Shown here: piece after piece, positions 15,845 through 25,336 of the stretch
Layout: each line of letters starts with the position of its first letter
Position numbering within the stretch: the stretch's first letter is position 1
Virus record (IMG/VR): IMGVR_UViG_3300040801_003302
Location: 1-44,506 of that record
DNA length: 44,506 nucleotides
DNA from: a virus
Direction: 5' to 3' (one strand)
Notes under the pieces: generated by a model
Seen by the model: only the letters and a program-made list of their open reading frames with translations
Told to the model about the DNA's origin: nothing
The model's database searches: none
Position numbers and translations under genes: made by a program

Positions 15845-18800
15845 GCAGACCAGAAAACCTTGAGCGCAGAGAAGACCTTGAACAACCTACACTTCGCCGC
15901 CCGGCACAGCAGCCTGAGCAGCGAGTTCAACAGTCTGAGCCTGTAACTCCTCAGCGGGAACTCCCCGCTAAGGATCGTGCACTTCCGCCTGAAGTCCCGC
16001 CGCAGCAGTCCCAAGACGGGCTGTTTGACGCTATTACTGCTGGCTACCGCAGCACCCGAGCCTCGACGGAAGCGTCAAAGCTCTGGTCGCAGGCGCGGCA
16101 AGCAGAGTTGCGGGGTGACATAAACACATCGCAACGACTGAAAAATCAAGCTATGGTCCGGATGCGCGACGCTGAACGCCTGCGCGCGTCTACGAGCAGC
16201 ATCGCAGAAGTAGACTCTCTCGGTGGCGTAATCAGTTACGCTGGAAGTCTTATCGGGAGTTCGGCCGAATCTGTAGCACAAAGCACGATTGGTGGTGCAG
16301 CTGGTTCCCTGGCAGCCGGAGCAGTTACGAATCTGACTCCGCTCGGTCGACTAAAGAAACTCTCCTCAGCAATCCAAACCGCCGGTGGCTTTGCCGGGGC
16401 GATCGCGCCCCAGGCCGAAGCCGTCAAAGGCGGGATTGCTATGGCTCAAGATCTTGATCCAGTGATTGGAGCACGTCCAGTTGAAGAGAGAGAACGTGCA
16501 GCAGATCTGACAGCTGCAGGTTCTCTAGCTCTTGAGGGTCTAGTTCCAGCGGCAGTGGGTGGCCGAGTTGCAAATCGTATTCGTGCTCGTCGTGCACAAC
16601 TTCAAGGACGCCCGCTGCCCGCAGGCCGGGTAAGTCAGGCTGGTCGGTTAGGTCTGGACAGCCTAGAGGAAGGTCTGACTGAATTGGGTCAAACCAACCT
16701 TGAACAATTTGCGCTGAGTCTTCAGAACGACGAGTTGCCACGGTTTGCTGGCCTCACTGAGAACATTGATGCTTTCTTGGGCGGCGTAGCTGGAGGAGCC
16801 ATTGGCAACGTCCAGGGACGAGTCATGTCTGGCATTGTGGACGCAGCTTCAAACCAGATCAACCGCTTGGACGACGGCGACCGCTGGACCGAAATGCGGC
16901 AGCTGGATGAAGCTGCTGGACGCGGTGAAATCAGTGCACCACTCAACCATTTCCTGGGTGTCGGTATCCCGAAGTTGCCTGGAAGCCGTGGGCTCTTCAT
17001 GCTCGTCAACTCGAAGTCAAAGCTGAGTCGCCTGCCGGACATTATCGAGTCCAACGGAGGCGACGCCGAACTCGTTCGAACGTTGCGTACTCTGCAACAG
17101 GACACAAACCTGGAGAACGTAACCGAGTCCATGCAGGCGTTTCAGGAACGCGATGACATTTCTGATCGCACTCGTCAGACGGCATTTAAGCTGGTCGATC
17201 TCATGGAGAGTTTCATGGGTGCGCAACTGCTGGCGCAAAACCCAGGGAACTACGACCTCCTGAAAGACGAGAGCACGGAAATCCGCAAGACGTTCAACAA
17301 GCACATGAAACGTGCTCAGCGATTGATGCGCGACCCCCAACTGCTCGGCAGTGTGGGCGCTGACACCATCAACAACCTGCTGGAACAGATTACGCGCGGT
17401 GCCGAAGTCACAAAGAATCCGGAGCAAGCGAAGGTCTATGAAACCCACCAGGAAGAGATTACTCGCGAAGCTGCCGAGGGAGCCGCGCTAGCTGGCGAAA
17501 CCGTATCTGATCCGGCGGATGTGGAAGCGGATATTGCCCGCAACGTGTTCGAAGGGCAAAGCGTTCAAATCTACGACGACGCATCTTCTATTGAGGACGC
17601 CATCAGTCCCCCCGATCTTTTGAACCAATTTACGCCGGTCACTTACAGCAAAACTCCGGGGATCAAAAACCAGAACCAGATCATCCCGTTCATGCCTGGC
17701 ACGCTTGAAGAACGGGTGATGCTGAAAAAGATCCTGCCGGAAGACCCGAACATGCGTCTTTATGGTGAGTACGTTACTAACGACGACGGGACAAGCGAGT
17801 TTCGCAGCAATGCTTTCGGCACGCTCGATCCGTCGCCTCGCGACGTCAGCAGTGTCCGCTACGAGAACTGGTTCGACTACGCTTACGAGCGAGCGAAGCA
17901 AAATGGTTTCCGTGGGACTCGCGAGCAGGCAGCTGACCTCGAAGCAGCTCGACTCCTGGAGCACTACGAGGAACGTACGCGCAGCAACAATCAGTCCCCG
18001 GGTCCCAATCGTGATGCAACTGTTGCGCACCACGAAGAGATGATTGCGAAACTCCGGTCTGCACTCAACTCAGGCGACGCAAACGGGACTATTAAGTTGC
18101 TGAACACGTTCCGGGTACCACTGATCCGGAAACAGATGTACGAAGACGCCGGTGCACAAAAAGGTGAGTTCTACTCAGATGCGCAACTGTCAGCACTGCA
18201 GCGACCGCTCCAGGGAGTATTCAACCGGACTAATGAGCAACGAGCAGAAAGCCGTCGGAATGGTATTCCTGTCCTTTTTCGCCGTTCAAGAGCAGAGATA
18301 TCTGACTTTGAACGAAAGAACGACACTGATGGTGGCGAATTTTACGTTGCCTGGCTTTCCCGTAGCGAGATGGCACGAATGGAAGGTCGCCGTGCACCAG
18401 AGTACGAAGGTGATCTCCAAGGCGAAGGACAGCAAAAGAAAGAGCGTCCTATCCAAGAGCGGATCAGCTCTGCAATGGGCCGCATTCTAAACCGACCAGA
18501 TGTTGTTGGCATTGCTGCTGTTGACCCGCAGACTGGCGAACTCATGCGTGAGAAGCTGGAAGACGGGCGGCTGACCAACACGCCGCTAGTCCAGGCTGAA
18601 GACGGGAGCTTCGTACCCGTCAACGCTGAGAACTTCGACAAGATGCGGACGACGAAACTGGCGCCTCGCATCAACTTTGATTTCGGCAATTACTCATCTG
18701 GTCCCGACGGACGGCGCATTGGCTCCGGTCCGTACAGCTCCGACGCTGCCAAAGCCGACTACTACCGTGAGCAAGAACTGCTGGTGCAGGAACAGCAAGC

Positions 18801-21800
18801 CCGGTACCGGGCGCTTCGTAACGAGGCACAGAACTACCTCCGCAAAGAGTTGAATGCGATCGAAGGCCGGTACGGCGAAGTTTCGGATAAAGTCCTAGGT
18901 ACAATCGACCTGATAGCTGAAGGGCAACTCAGTGAGAATTACCAGGCGCGAACTGAACTCTTGTCGGAACTTACTGAAAAAATGTATCAGGAGTACGACA
19001 AGAAAAAGTTTAACTCCGTGTACCAACTGCTAGAGGCGGATAACAACAGCGCCTTTGCAGAAGAGATCACGATGCTTTCGGACATTGCAAATGCAGTGTC
19101 CAACACGCAGCGGTGGCTGCAAGCAGCACTTGCTGCTCAAACTCCAGAAGAGCACAGCATCGTCGAAACGATGGATGGACGGCTGACTGGCGACACGCGC
19201 AAGATCATGAAATACGTGATTCGCGAGTTTGCATCAGACGGCTATGCAGTTCGGGAAATGATCCGCACGCTGGACCAACAAATTCGCGAAATTCGTACGG
19301 AAGAACGTACGTACCTTGAACGCTCGGAAGCAGGTGAGGCGGCAAGTGGCACCGAAGTCCGCTTTGACTTCAGCTCCCTGGAGCAGAAAGCAAACCGAAG
19401 ACGCGCGAGTGCTGTGCGCCGGATCGAGAAGCGCCTGAGGAAGCGCGTCAAAGATTCCAAGGCTCGCAAAGAACTCGCTGAAGAAGTCGTGGCTGCTGCC
19501 CAGCGCATGGCAACAGATGAAGCTACGCTTGACTACAACTTTTGGAAAGAGAACAGCGAGGAAGCAGAACAGGAACTGTTCAAAGACCTCAACCTAGTCA
19601 AAATGATTCGTAGCCATCAGCAACAAGCGATGGACGCGAAGGTAGTGCAAAAGATCGAAGCCATTGGCGTCGAGTTCTCGCAGCTTCAAGACATCGTCGG
19701 ACAAGAGCTTGCAAAAGAGCGGCTTGCGGCCAGTATCTCGCAAAACGACAGTCTCAGCGGCCTGGACAGCGATGCAGCCAAGACTGTACGCGCACTGTCA
19801 GGCCGCGAAGCTGCTGCTACGCAAACTGTGGGACAACTGCAGCAACGTTTTGACGAATTGCGTGAAGCCATTACAGAACGCGGCAAAGCTGTCCTCCAAA
19901 TGGAGCAGGAGATCCAGGACACTATCAGTGACCTGTTTCCCGACGGTATACCCGCAGATGCGACTCCTGCCCTGGCCAGGCCAGCGCAAGAACGCGAGAC
20001 TGACGCCGAACTGGTTTACGAGATGCAGCGACTCCAAAAGCAACTCGACCAAGCAGCTGAGGAACTCGACGACATTCGCTTTCTAAAAGACAAGCTCCTA
20101 AAAGAGCGGCACGAAGTGAAACGTCGTGCAGTGTCCGGGATTCCTCGCAACAAAGACGTCATCAATCTTCAAAAAACGGTGGCAAGTCTGACAACAAATG
20201 CCGAGATAAGCGACGCTGTGCGGGCGCTGGATGGCGAAACTCTTCTTGAACGACAGCTGCCCAAAGTTGAGATTGTTCGGCCAACTAGAGACGAACCTAG
20301 CGCGGCTGTAAAAGCAATGCAGAAGGTGCGAGAGTACGGCCGGAAGATGGCTGCTGTCATGCGCGAAGAAGAGTCAGGGCCAGTCCTTGATGTGATTCGC
20401 CGCGCTGGTGCACTCGTTACTGATCGTACCAATGGTATCAACGTAAAATTCCAGAATCTCGACCCGCAGGACTCGGTAGTCTTTCTACTGGACAGCATGC
20501 CTGCGGAGAACAGCGCCCTCTATCGTCAGATGGAAGCAGCAAAAAACGCTGGACTGACTATCGTGCTGGCGAAGGATTCCCAGATCAATAAGGATCGGCA
20601 AGCCAAGTCTGCTTTCGTAACTTTCATGCAACGCAAAGGCTACTCAAACGTAGCTTCACATGAACAAGTCTGGGTGCCCAACGATAACCATCCAGCTTTG
20701 TCGCATGAACGCTATGCAGATTTTCGCCGTCGTCTTCAGGAAATGCAGTTTCAACAGGGGCAATTCCGCGAGGCTCTTACCAAACGGAAAATTCTCGACG
20801 CAGACAACCTGTATGTGCAGGCGCTCCGGTGGCGATTTGCTGCAGCAACCAACCAGACTCCGTTTCTGAACGACAGCGGGAAGCGGTCGTTCAATTTGAG
20901 TTCTGCTGACAAAAAACTAAAAGAAGAACGCGGGATCGAACTTGAGTGGTTCGACCAGGACGGATTTACTCCCCGTGTTCGCGTGACTTTCACGCCCGCC
21001 GGGCGCGCTCGGCGTGCTGAGCTGCTGGGCGACCCCCTCAGCAAGAAAGAAAAGAAGGCGAAAAAAGGAAGAAAGAAAAAAGAAGGTAAAAAGAAGGCTG
21101 AGTCGATCGGAGAACAGCAGGACAAGGTCGAAAAGAACGCGCAAGAGCACTACCGACAGTCAGCCATCAACACGGTGAAGCAAACCGATGCATTCCTGAA
21201 GGCCGCAATGGGGAGTCTGGGTGACCCGGCGTCGCCAGATAACCTCAAACTGCTTACGGAGTTCTTCGAAAGCTGGGGAGTCTACACGCCAGCTGAACGA
21301 CGTGCGCGGGCAGATTTGAACCGCGCTCTGTTGCGCAACAAGCGCGTGCTTGCACAAATCCGCGCGCTTACAGAGCAGGGTGACGGCGAAGGCGGAATCC
21401 TGGGCCTGTCAAAAGAGCAGGTACAGGAAATCAACCAAAACGAAAATGCATTCCTGGCATACGCCTACCAGCTCTGGTCGATTGGTGCGATCCGCGTAAC
21501 GCCAGAGACGAACAACATCTTCAAAGAAATCCTCCGTAAGTTCCTGGGATTGTTGAACATTACAATGTCTTCGGAGTTCGTGAACACAATGTTCACTAAC
21601 ATGAGCCAGGGACAGATCCTGAATCGCAAAGACATTCCGGCATTCTACAAGCGTTCCCAAACTGGGACCGATGAGTACGTCGCTAGCATGGGCAAGCTGC
21701 TCCGCGAACTGACAAAACGTTCGGTGCTGACCAGCGCACAAGTGATTGCTCGGCTTGACCCCGAACTGAGCGAGCGTTTTGCCAAACCGGAGTACGCCAC

Positions 21801-23580
21801 TGGGACGGTAAAAAACCGGGACTTTCTCAATAAGCGGCAGCGTCAGAGTGACTTCTGGATGAACCGGTTTCAGACCAAAGTCGCGGAAAAGTTCACTGAA
21901 GAACAGCTGCAAGAAGGCTGGGAAGACTTCAGAGTCAACGGTCCCAACGCACAAACTGCTGCTGGCAAACAGCTCATGCGGTTTGCAGACAGCTTCTATC
22001 GCTACATGGACAGTCGCGGCACGCGCCTTCGGATTCGGAAGAAAGACGGAAAGTCCGTCACTGTGACCCCGAACGCGATCAAGTGGCGTGCACCAGCCGC
22101 GTGGGACGCAAAATACATCCGAGAAAACCGCGATGAGTTCTTCAACCTACTGACAAAGAACGGCTTGAGCCAAGACGAGGCTACGTCGTTTATCGACTCC
22201 ATCAACTGGGCAAACGGCCAGGTGTCGTTCCTCGACTCCAAGTGGGATAAGGAGGCCTGGGCGTTCACCAGAGATGACTCTCGCCCTGGCACTGGCACGC
22301 TGAGTAACTACAGCCAAATCATCAACGGCGCCAACTCACCGGAGTTTGCCAAGTTCCTGCACGACGACGTCCAGTTTGCCTTTGGACGCATGATTCAGCA
22401 AGGCGTGCACAAAGCAGAGTTTTCTCAAGTCTTCGGGTGGAACGGTCGCGAAATTGAAAAAGCGCGGCTGCTTCTCGAAGCCAAAGGCATGAGCGAACCA
22501 GAACTTGCGTACTTCGACCGCAGTGTGGACGCGCTGCTTGGAAATCTGACTTACAACATGAACCCTCGGCTCCGGCAGTGGGTCGGAAACGTAGTCTCGA
22601 TCCAGAACATGTCGATCTTGCCGTTGATCATTTTTTCCTCGATCCCTGAGATCTGGGGTAGCTCCCTGGCAAGCGGCGAACTCAAGACTGCCTACGGATC
22701 CCTGAAGTCCGGTGCCGCTGAGATTATGAACTCCTTCTCCAAAGAGAAAGACGGAACAGAAAAGATGGCGCGGCTCATGGGCGTTATCAGCGACGACGTG
22801 ATGAACAACCGCATCTCGGACACTTACAACGAGATGATGATGGGCACGTCAATGAAAAAGCTGAATCAGTCATTCTTTAGATTGACTGGAATTGAACAAT
22901 GGACGAAGGGACTTCGCATTGCAGCGATGCATGCGGGCATTGACTACATTGTTACTCACAAAGACGACGCAAAAAAACTCGCGCCACTTAACATCACTCC
23001 AGAAGATGTTAAGTTCCGCAACGGCGAACTCATTATTCGCTACGGAGATCCTGATGACCCAATGGTGCACGCAATCACGACGTTTGTTGACCAAAGCGTC
23101 TTGCGTCCTCAGTCGCAGCACCGCCCGGCCTGGGGTAGCGATCCTCGTTTTCTCCTGGTCTGGCACTTGAAGCAGTTCACTTGGGCTTTCCACAACGTCT
23201 TTACGAAGAGAGTGTGGGACTCTGCGTTTTCACGCGACGCTGGGGAGAGAGTCAATTGGGCAGTCATCGCGGCGTACGCAATGATGGTCCCGACTATCAT
23301 GATCTCCGATCTAATTAAAAACACGATACTCCCAACGTCACAAGCCTACGATGCTGCATCGTTGGGAGATCACGTCGTAACTGGTGTAACTCGCTCGGGG
23401 ATCCTGGGGCTGGGTTCACTCGCTGCAGACGAGTACGCGTCGGTAGCGCAATATCACGATCACATTGGGGCGAGTTTCCTCGGCCCAACGTACAACCACA
23501 TGCAGGAGTTTCTGACCGGAAACGAACTGAAAGGAATCGCCCGGTTAACGCCGGGGTGGGTAATATGGAACCGCTTCTGA
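15841..23580 (+). CDS. Giant internal virion / ejection protein (2579 aa)
   Basis: The largest gene of the window, starting in an ATGA overlap. The N-terminus is Pro/Gln-rich. Residues ~115-210 and ~305-330 are Gly/Ala-rich amphipathic segments that could enter membranes. Long coiled-coil stretches lie around 1050-1500. A Rossmann-like segment at ~1537-1600 (beta SVVFLLDS, helix, beta TIVLAKD) may be a small nucleotide-binding fold. A lysine-rich patch occupies ~1735-1755. Near the C-terminus, hydrophobic segments at ~2254-2275 and ~2472-2495 flank the block WHLKQFTWAFHNVF, reminiscent of the C-terminal part of large phage ejection proteins. I see no polymerase or lytic transglycosylase motif. 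It probably crosses the host envelope with the DNA. Confidence 0.6.
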   Translation: MSRPENLERREDLEQPTLRRPAQQPEQRVQQSEPVTPQRELPAKDRALPPEVPPQQSQDGLFDAITAGYRSTRASTEASKLWSQARQAELRGDINTSQRLKNQAMVRMRDAERLRASTSSIAEVDSLGGVISYAGSLIGSSAESVAQSTIGGAAGSLAAGAVTNLTPLGRLKKLSSAIQTAGGFAGAIAPQAEAVKGGIAMAQDLDPVIGARPVEERERAADLTAAGSLALEGLVPAAVGGRVANRIRARRAQLQGRPLPAGRVSQAGRLGLDSLEEGLTELGQTNLEQFALSLQNDELPRFAGLTENIDAFLGGVAGGAIGNVQGRVMSGIVDAASNQINRLDDGDRWTEMRQLDEAAGRGEISAPLNHFLGVGIPKLPGSRGLFMLVNSKSKLSRLPDIIESNGGDAELVRTLRTLQQDTNLENVTESMQAFQERDDISDRTRQTAFKLVDLMESFMGAQLLAQNPGNYDLLKDESTEIRKTFNKHMKRAQRLMRDPQLLGSVGADTINNLLEQITRGAEVTKNPEQAKVYETHQEEITREAAEGAALAGETVSDPADVEADIARNVFEGQSVQIYDDASSIEDAISPPDLLNQFTPVTYSKTPGIKNQNQIIPFMPGTLEERVMLKKILPEDPNMRLYGEYVTNDDGTSEFRSNAFGTLDPSPRDVSSVRYENWFDYAYERAKQNGFRGTREQAADLEAARLLEHYEERTRSNNQSPGPNRDATVAHHEEMIAKLRSALNSGDANGTIKLLNTFRVPLIRKQMYEDAGAQKGEFYSDAQLSALQRPLQGVFNRTNEQRAESRRNGIPVLFRRSRAEISDFERKNDTDGGEFYVAWLSRSEMARMEGRRAPEYEGDLQGEGQQKKERPIQERISSAMGRILNRPDVVGIAAVDPQTGELMREKLEDGRLTNTPLVQAEDGSFVPVNAENFDKMRTTKLAPRINFDFGNYSSGPDGRRIGSGPYSSDAAKADYYREQELLVQEQQARYRALRNEAQNYLRKELNAIEGRYGEVSDKVLGTIDLIAEGQLSENYQARTELLSELTEKMYQEYDKKKFNSVYQLLEADNNSAFAEEITMLSDIANAVSNTQRWLQAALAAQTPEEHSIVETMDGRLTGDTRKIMKYVIREFASDGYAVREMIRTLDQQIREIRTEERTYLERSEAGEAASGTEVRFDFSSLEQKANRRRASAVRRIEKRLRKRVKDSKARKELAEEVVAAAQRMATDEATLDYNFWKENSEEAEQELFKDLNLVKMIRSHQQQAMDAKVVQKIEAIGVEFSQLQDIVGQELAKERLAASISQNDSLSGLDSDAAKTVRALSGREAAATQTVGQLQQRFDELREAITERGKAVLQMEQEIQDTISDLFPDGIPADATPALARPAQERETDAELVYEMQRLQKQLDQAAEELDDIRFLKDKLLKERHEVKRRAVSGIPRNKDVINLQKTVASLTTNAEISDAVRALDGETLLERQLPKVEIVRPTRDEPSAAVKAMQKVREYGRKMAAVMREEESGPVLDVIRRAGALVTDRTNGINVKFQNLDPQDSVVFLLDSMPAENSALYRQMEAAKNAGLTIVLAKDSQINKDRQAKSAFVTFMQRKGYSNVASHEQVWVPNDNHPALSHERYADFRRRLQEMQFQQGQFREALTKRKILDADNLYVQALRWRFAAATNQTPFLNDSGKRSFNLSSADKKLKEERGIELEWFDQDGFTPRVRVTFTPAGRARRAELLGDPLSKKEKKAKKGRKKKEGKKKAESIGEQQDKVEKNAQEHYRQSAINTVKQTDAFLKAAMGSLGDPASPDNLKLLTEFFESWGVYTPAERRARADLNRALLRNKRVLAQIRALTEQGDGEGGILGLSKEQVQEINQNENAFLAYAYQLWSIGAIRVTPETNNIFKEILRKFLGLLNITMSSEFVNTMFTNMSQGQILNRKDIPAFYKRSQTGTDEYVASMGKLLRELTKRSVLTSAQVIARLDPELSERFAKPEYATGTVKNRDFLNKRQRQSDFWMNRFQTKVAEKFTEEQLQEGWEDFRVNGPNAQTAAGKQLMRFADSFYRYMDSRGTRLRIRKKDGKSVTVTPNAIKWRAPAAWDAKYIRENRDEFFNLLTKNGLSQDEATSFIDSINWANGQVSFLDSKWDKEAWAFTRDDSRPGTGTLSNYSQIINGANSPEFAKFLHDDVQFAFGRMIQQGVHKAEFSQVFGWNGREIEKARLLLEAKGMSEPELAYFDRSVDALLGNLTYNMNPRLRQWVGNVVSIQNMSILPLIIFSSIPEIWGSSLASGELKTAYGSLKSGAAEIMNSFSKEKDGTEKMARLMGVISDDVMNNRISDTYNEMMMGTSMKKLNQSFFRLTGIEQWTKGLRIAAMHAGIDYIVTHKDDAKKLAPLNITPEDVKFRNGELIIRYGDPDDPMVHAITTFVDQSVLRPQSQHRPAWGSDPRFLLVWHLKQFTWAFHNVFTKRVWDSAFSRDAGERVNWAVIAAYAMMVPTIMISDLIKNTILPTSQAYDAASLGDHVVTGVTRSGILGLGSLAADEYASVAQYHDHIGASFLGPTYNHMQEFLTGNELKGIARLTPGWVIWNRF

Positions 23581-24801
23581 GTTTGGAAGCTTCATGAGGT
23601 CAGCATGAACGTACGGAACTTGGTTGTTCTGGTGCCATTCGCTCGGGAAGCTCTCCCAGACGCGCGTGGCTTCGAAATGTCCTTTGAATTCGGGAATATA
23701 CTTTTTCTGATCCGGATCGCAGTAGTACCGGAACGACAGTCGGTTCCAGAAACTGACGTGGGTTGGGTCACAGAAAGCTCCGAGGCCGTTCGTGCTTGGC
23801 GTAGACGAGATGAGGAAGCCGCCTGGGGCCAGGACGCGCCAGAGTTCGTTGAACAATGGTATGACGTGATCTGGCCCGATATGTTCAAGGAAATCGACGG
23901 CGCGGATGACACCGCAGGACTCGTCCTCCAATGGAAGACCAGTCCGAACGTCACAGCGAAAGTCCACATCGCCCGTGACGTCGAGAGTCTTGTATCCCTT
24001 CGGGGCGTTATGTGCACCTCCGAGATCCAGCTTCATTAAACCACGACGTTCCGTTTCTTCTTCGACCAGTTGATAGAAATACTTGTTACCAACTTGCTGT
24101 TGAGCAACTTGAATCTCAGCATTTCGAAGAAGATAAGTGTTTTTTCCGTCAGGCCGTAGCCGGTAGAAATAAAGAGGGTCAGGAACGCGAACAAACCGTG
24201 CTCCTCCAAGGTACGTACGGCAAAGCAAGTCGTGATCGTCGCAGATTTCCATCGTACGATCATGTCCTCCAATATGCTCGTAAAAATCTCGCCGCCAACA
24301 CCGGACGTGATTTGGTGCGTAAAAAATTTGGTAAAGCGTTCGAGCGGAGACGTTGGGCGCTTCCAACGCCGTGTAAACACTTCCATTGAGTTCGTACTTG
24401 TATGTGTTCCAGCCGTCGTAAGTCTGACAACGGCCGTCGTCGTAAAAGTTCACAAAGTCGCTGTAGAGAAACTCAGGTTTACTGTGTTTGTCGATCCACT
24501 CTGACAGCATTTCCAGTGCATGCGGGACCAGGCAGTCGTCGTGATCGAGTTCCACGAGATATTCGCCTGAGCAATAGCTGGTGGCTTCCCGTTTTAACGC
24601 TCCAATGTTTCCCTGGGACTCCGCTACTCGCACAATTATGCGCTTGTCCTCTTTCAAAAAAGAAGGACCGTGGTTCACGGCATTACCGTTTAACAGAACT
24701 ACCCATTCCCAGTCTTTGTTTACTTGATCACAAAGAGACTTGTACGTCGCAGGCAAATGACGAACGTCGTGAGTCGGGGTAAAAATAGAAAATTGAGGCA
24801 T
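23545..24801 (-). CDS. Fusion of family 2 glycosyltransferase and SAM-dependent methyltransferase
   Basis: A 418-residue protein on the minus strand, starting at ATG 24801 behind GGAG. Residues 1-~225 form a GT-A family 2 glycosyltransferase: an FTPTHDV nucleotide-binding strand near the start, then LDHDD at 85-89 as the metal/sugar-nucleotide site, and a later E-x-CDDHDLLCR acceptor segment. Residues ~255-400 form a class I methyltransferase-like domain with LDLGGAHNAPKGYKTLD as motif I and AVDFLEHI...LWRVLAPGG as the later motifs. Motif I has GGAH where LGCG is common. It may decorate a virion protein, a sugar or modified DNA. Its 3' end overlaps the giant virion gene by 36 bases on the other strand. 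Confidence 0.8.
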   Translation of the reverse strand: MPQFSIFTPTHDVRHLPATYKSLCDQVNKDWEWVVLLNGNAVNHGPSFLKEDKRIIVRVAESQGNIGALKREATSYCSGEYLVELDHDDCLVPHALEMLSEWIDKHSKPEFLYSDFVNFYDDGRCQTYDGWNTYKYELNGSVYTALEAPNVSARTLYQIFYAPNHVRCWRRDFYEHIGGHDRTMEICDDHDLLCRTYLGGARFVRVPDPLYFYRLRPDGKNTYLLRNAEIQVAQQQVGNKYFYQLVEEETERRGLMKLDLGGAHNAPKGYKTLDVTGDVDFRCDVRTGLPLEDESCGVIRAVDFLEHIGPDHVIPLFNELWRVLAPGGFLISSTPSTNGLGAFCDPTHVSFWNRLSFRYYCDPDQKKYIPEFKGHFEATRVWESFPSEWHQNNQVPYVHADLMKLPNSEAVPYYPPRR

Positions 24802-24810
24802 AGGTGCTCC

Positions 24811-24849
24811 AAAAAATAAGCCGGGTTGCTTTCGCTACCGACGCCCGGC
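24811..24849 (-). terminator. Intrinsic terminator upstream of the glycosyltransferase gene
   Basis: Read on the minus strand, GCCGGG (from 24849) pairs with CCCGGC (to 24820), with extra pairing around a GAAA tetraloop, followed by TTATTTTTT. It sits between the gene ending at 24865 and the glycosyltransferase start. It would end or attenuate the long minus-strand operon before the glycosyltransferase-methyltransferase gene. Confidence 0.75.
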
Positions 24850-24864
24850 GCGCCGCCCACTCAC

Positions 24865-25203
24865 TTAACGTTTTTGGAATGCGCGTTGTCGACTCAAGAC
24901 TTTGACCGAAACGAGCGGGGAATTTTCTTCTTTCAAGATCCGCGTCAAAGTAGTCTTGAGGCTCGCCATTTTCACTTTCTCATGTCCTGCTTTTTGAAGC
25001 AGTAGGAACATGTCGGTATAAGTGAAAATGTCGCCTGAGTTCAATTCGTTTGCGATGTAATCTCGCACGACTTGATTCAGTGCAAAGCCTACGGGTTTTG
25101 AGTTTTCTTTTAGATCGGCCATAGCTTCACTTCCGAGGAAGCTTTTTATGTCCGAGTCGGTGAAATTTGTTAGAACGGTGTGGCCGAAACTGTGATCTGC
25201 CAT
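24865..25203 (-). CDS. Hypothetical protein (112 aa)
   Basis: The start is placed at ATG 25203 (MADHSFGHT). A longer frame from a TTG at 25266 is possible but has no ribosome site. The product is a soluble helical protein with mixed charge, ending in a basic tail (RQRAFQKR). The C-terminal half (FTYTDMFLLL...KMASLKTTLTRILKEE) could be a winged-helix-like fold, so DNA binding is a guess. No ribosome site precedes ATG 25203, so it may be translated by coupling from an upstream frame. It is the last gene before the minus-strand terminator. Confidence 0.55.
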   Translation of the reverse strand: MADHSFGHTVLTNFTDSDIKSFLGSEAMADLKENSKPVGFALNQVVRDYIANELNSGDIFTYTDMFLLLQKAGHEKVKMASLKTTLTRILKEENSPLVSVKVLSRQRAFQKR

Positions 25204-25336
25204 AACGGTTACGAGGCGTGTCGCTCCAGTCAACTGTGATGCGAAACAGACTAACAATGGTCGCAACGGCAGTCAATATCCGGTAACCAGCTCCAACAAA
25301 AGTAGTTGTTCTATAAAGGATGTGTATCCAATTCAT
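25127..25336 (-). CDS. Possible small membrane protein overlapping its neighbours (69 aa)
   Basis: ATG 25336 stands 6 bases after GGAGACATAG, a better ribosome site than either neighbour has. The frame covers the otherwise empty 107 bases between the nuclease and the 112-residue protein, and then overlaps the latter by 77 bases. The first half is hydrophobic (FVGAGYRILTAVATIVSLF), the second half basic. It could be a real gene that couples translation to the downstream start, or a chance frame. Confidence 0.35.
   Translation of the reverse strand: MNWIHILYRTTTFVGAGYRILTAVATIVSLFRITVDWSDTPRNRYGRSQFRPHRSNKFHRLGHKKLPRK

Noticed and set aside
15841-23580. Possible virion RNA polymerase of the N4 type
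   Set aside because: Size and position fit, but I could not find T7-like RNA polymerase motifs in the protein, and the C-terminal part looks like an ejection protein.
23592-24389. Plus- and minus-strand frames of 116-144 codons within the glycosyltransferase-methyltransferase region
   Set aside because: The fusion gene has recognisable motifs over its whole length; these frames are shadows in other phases.
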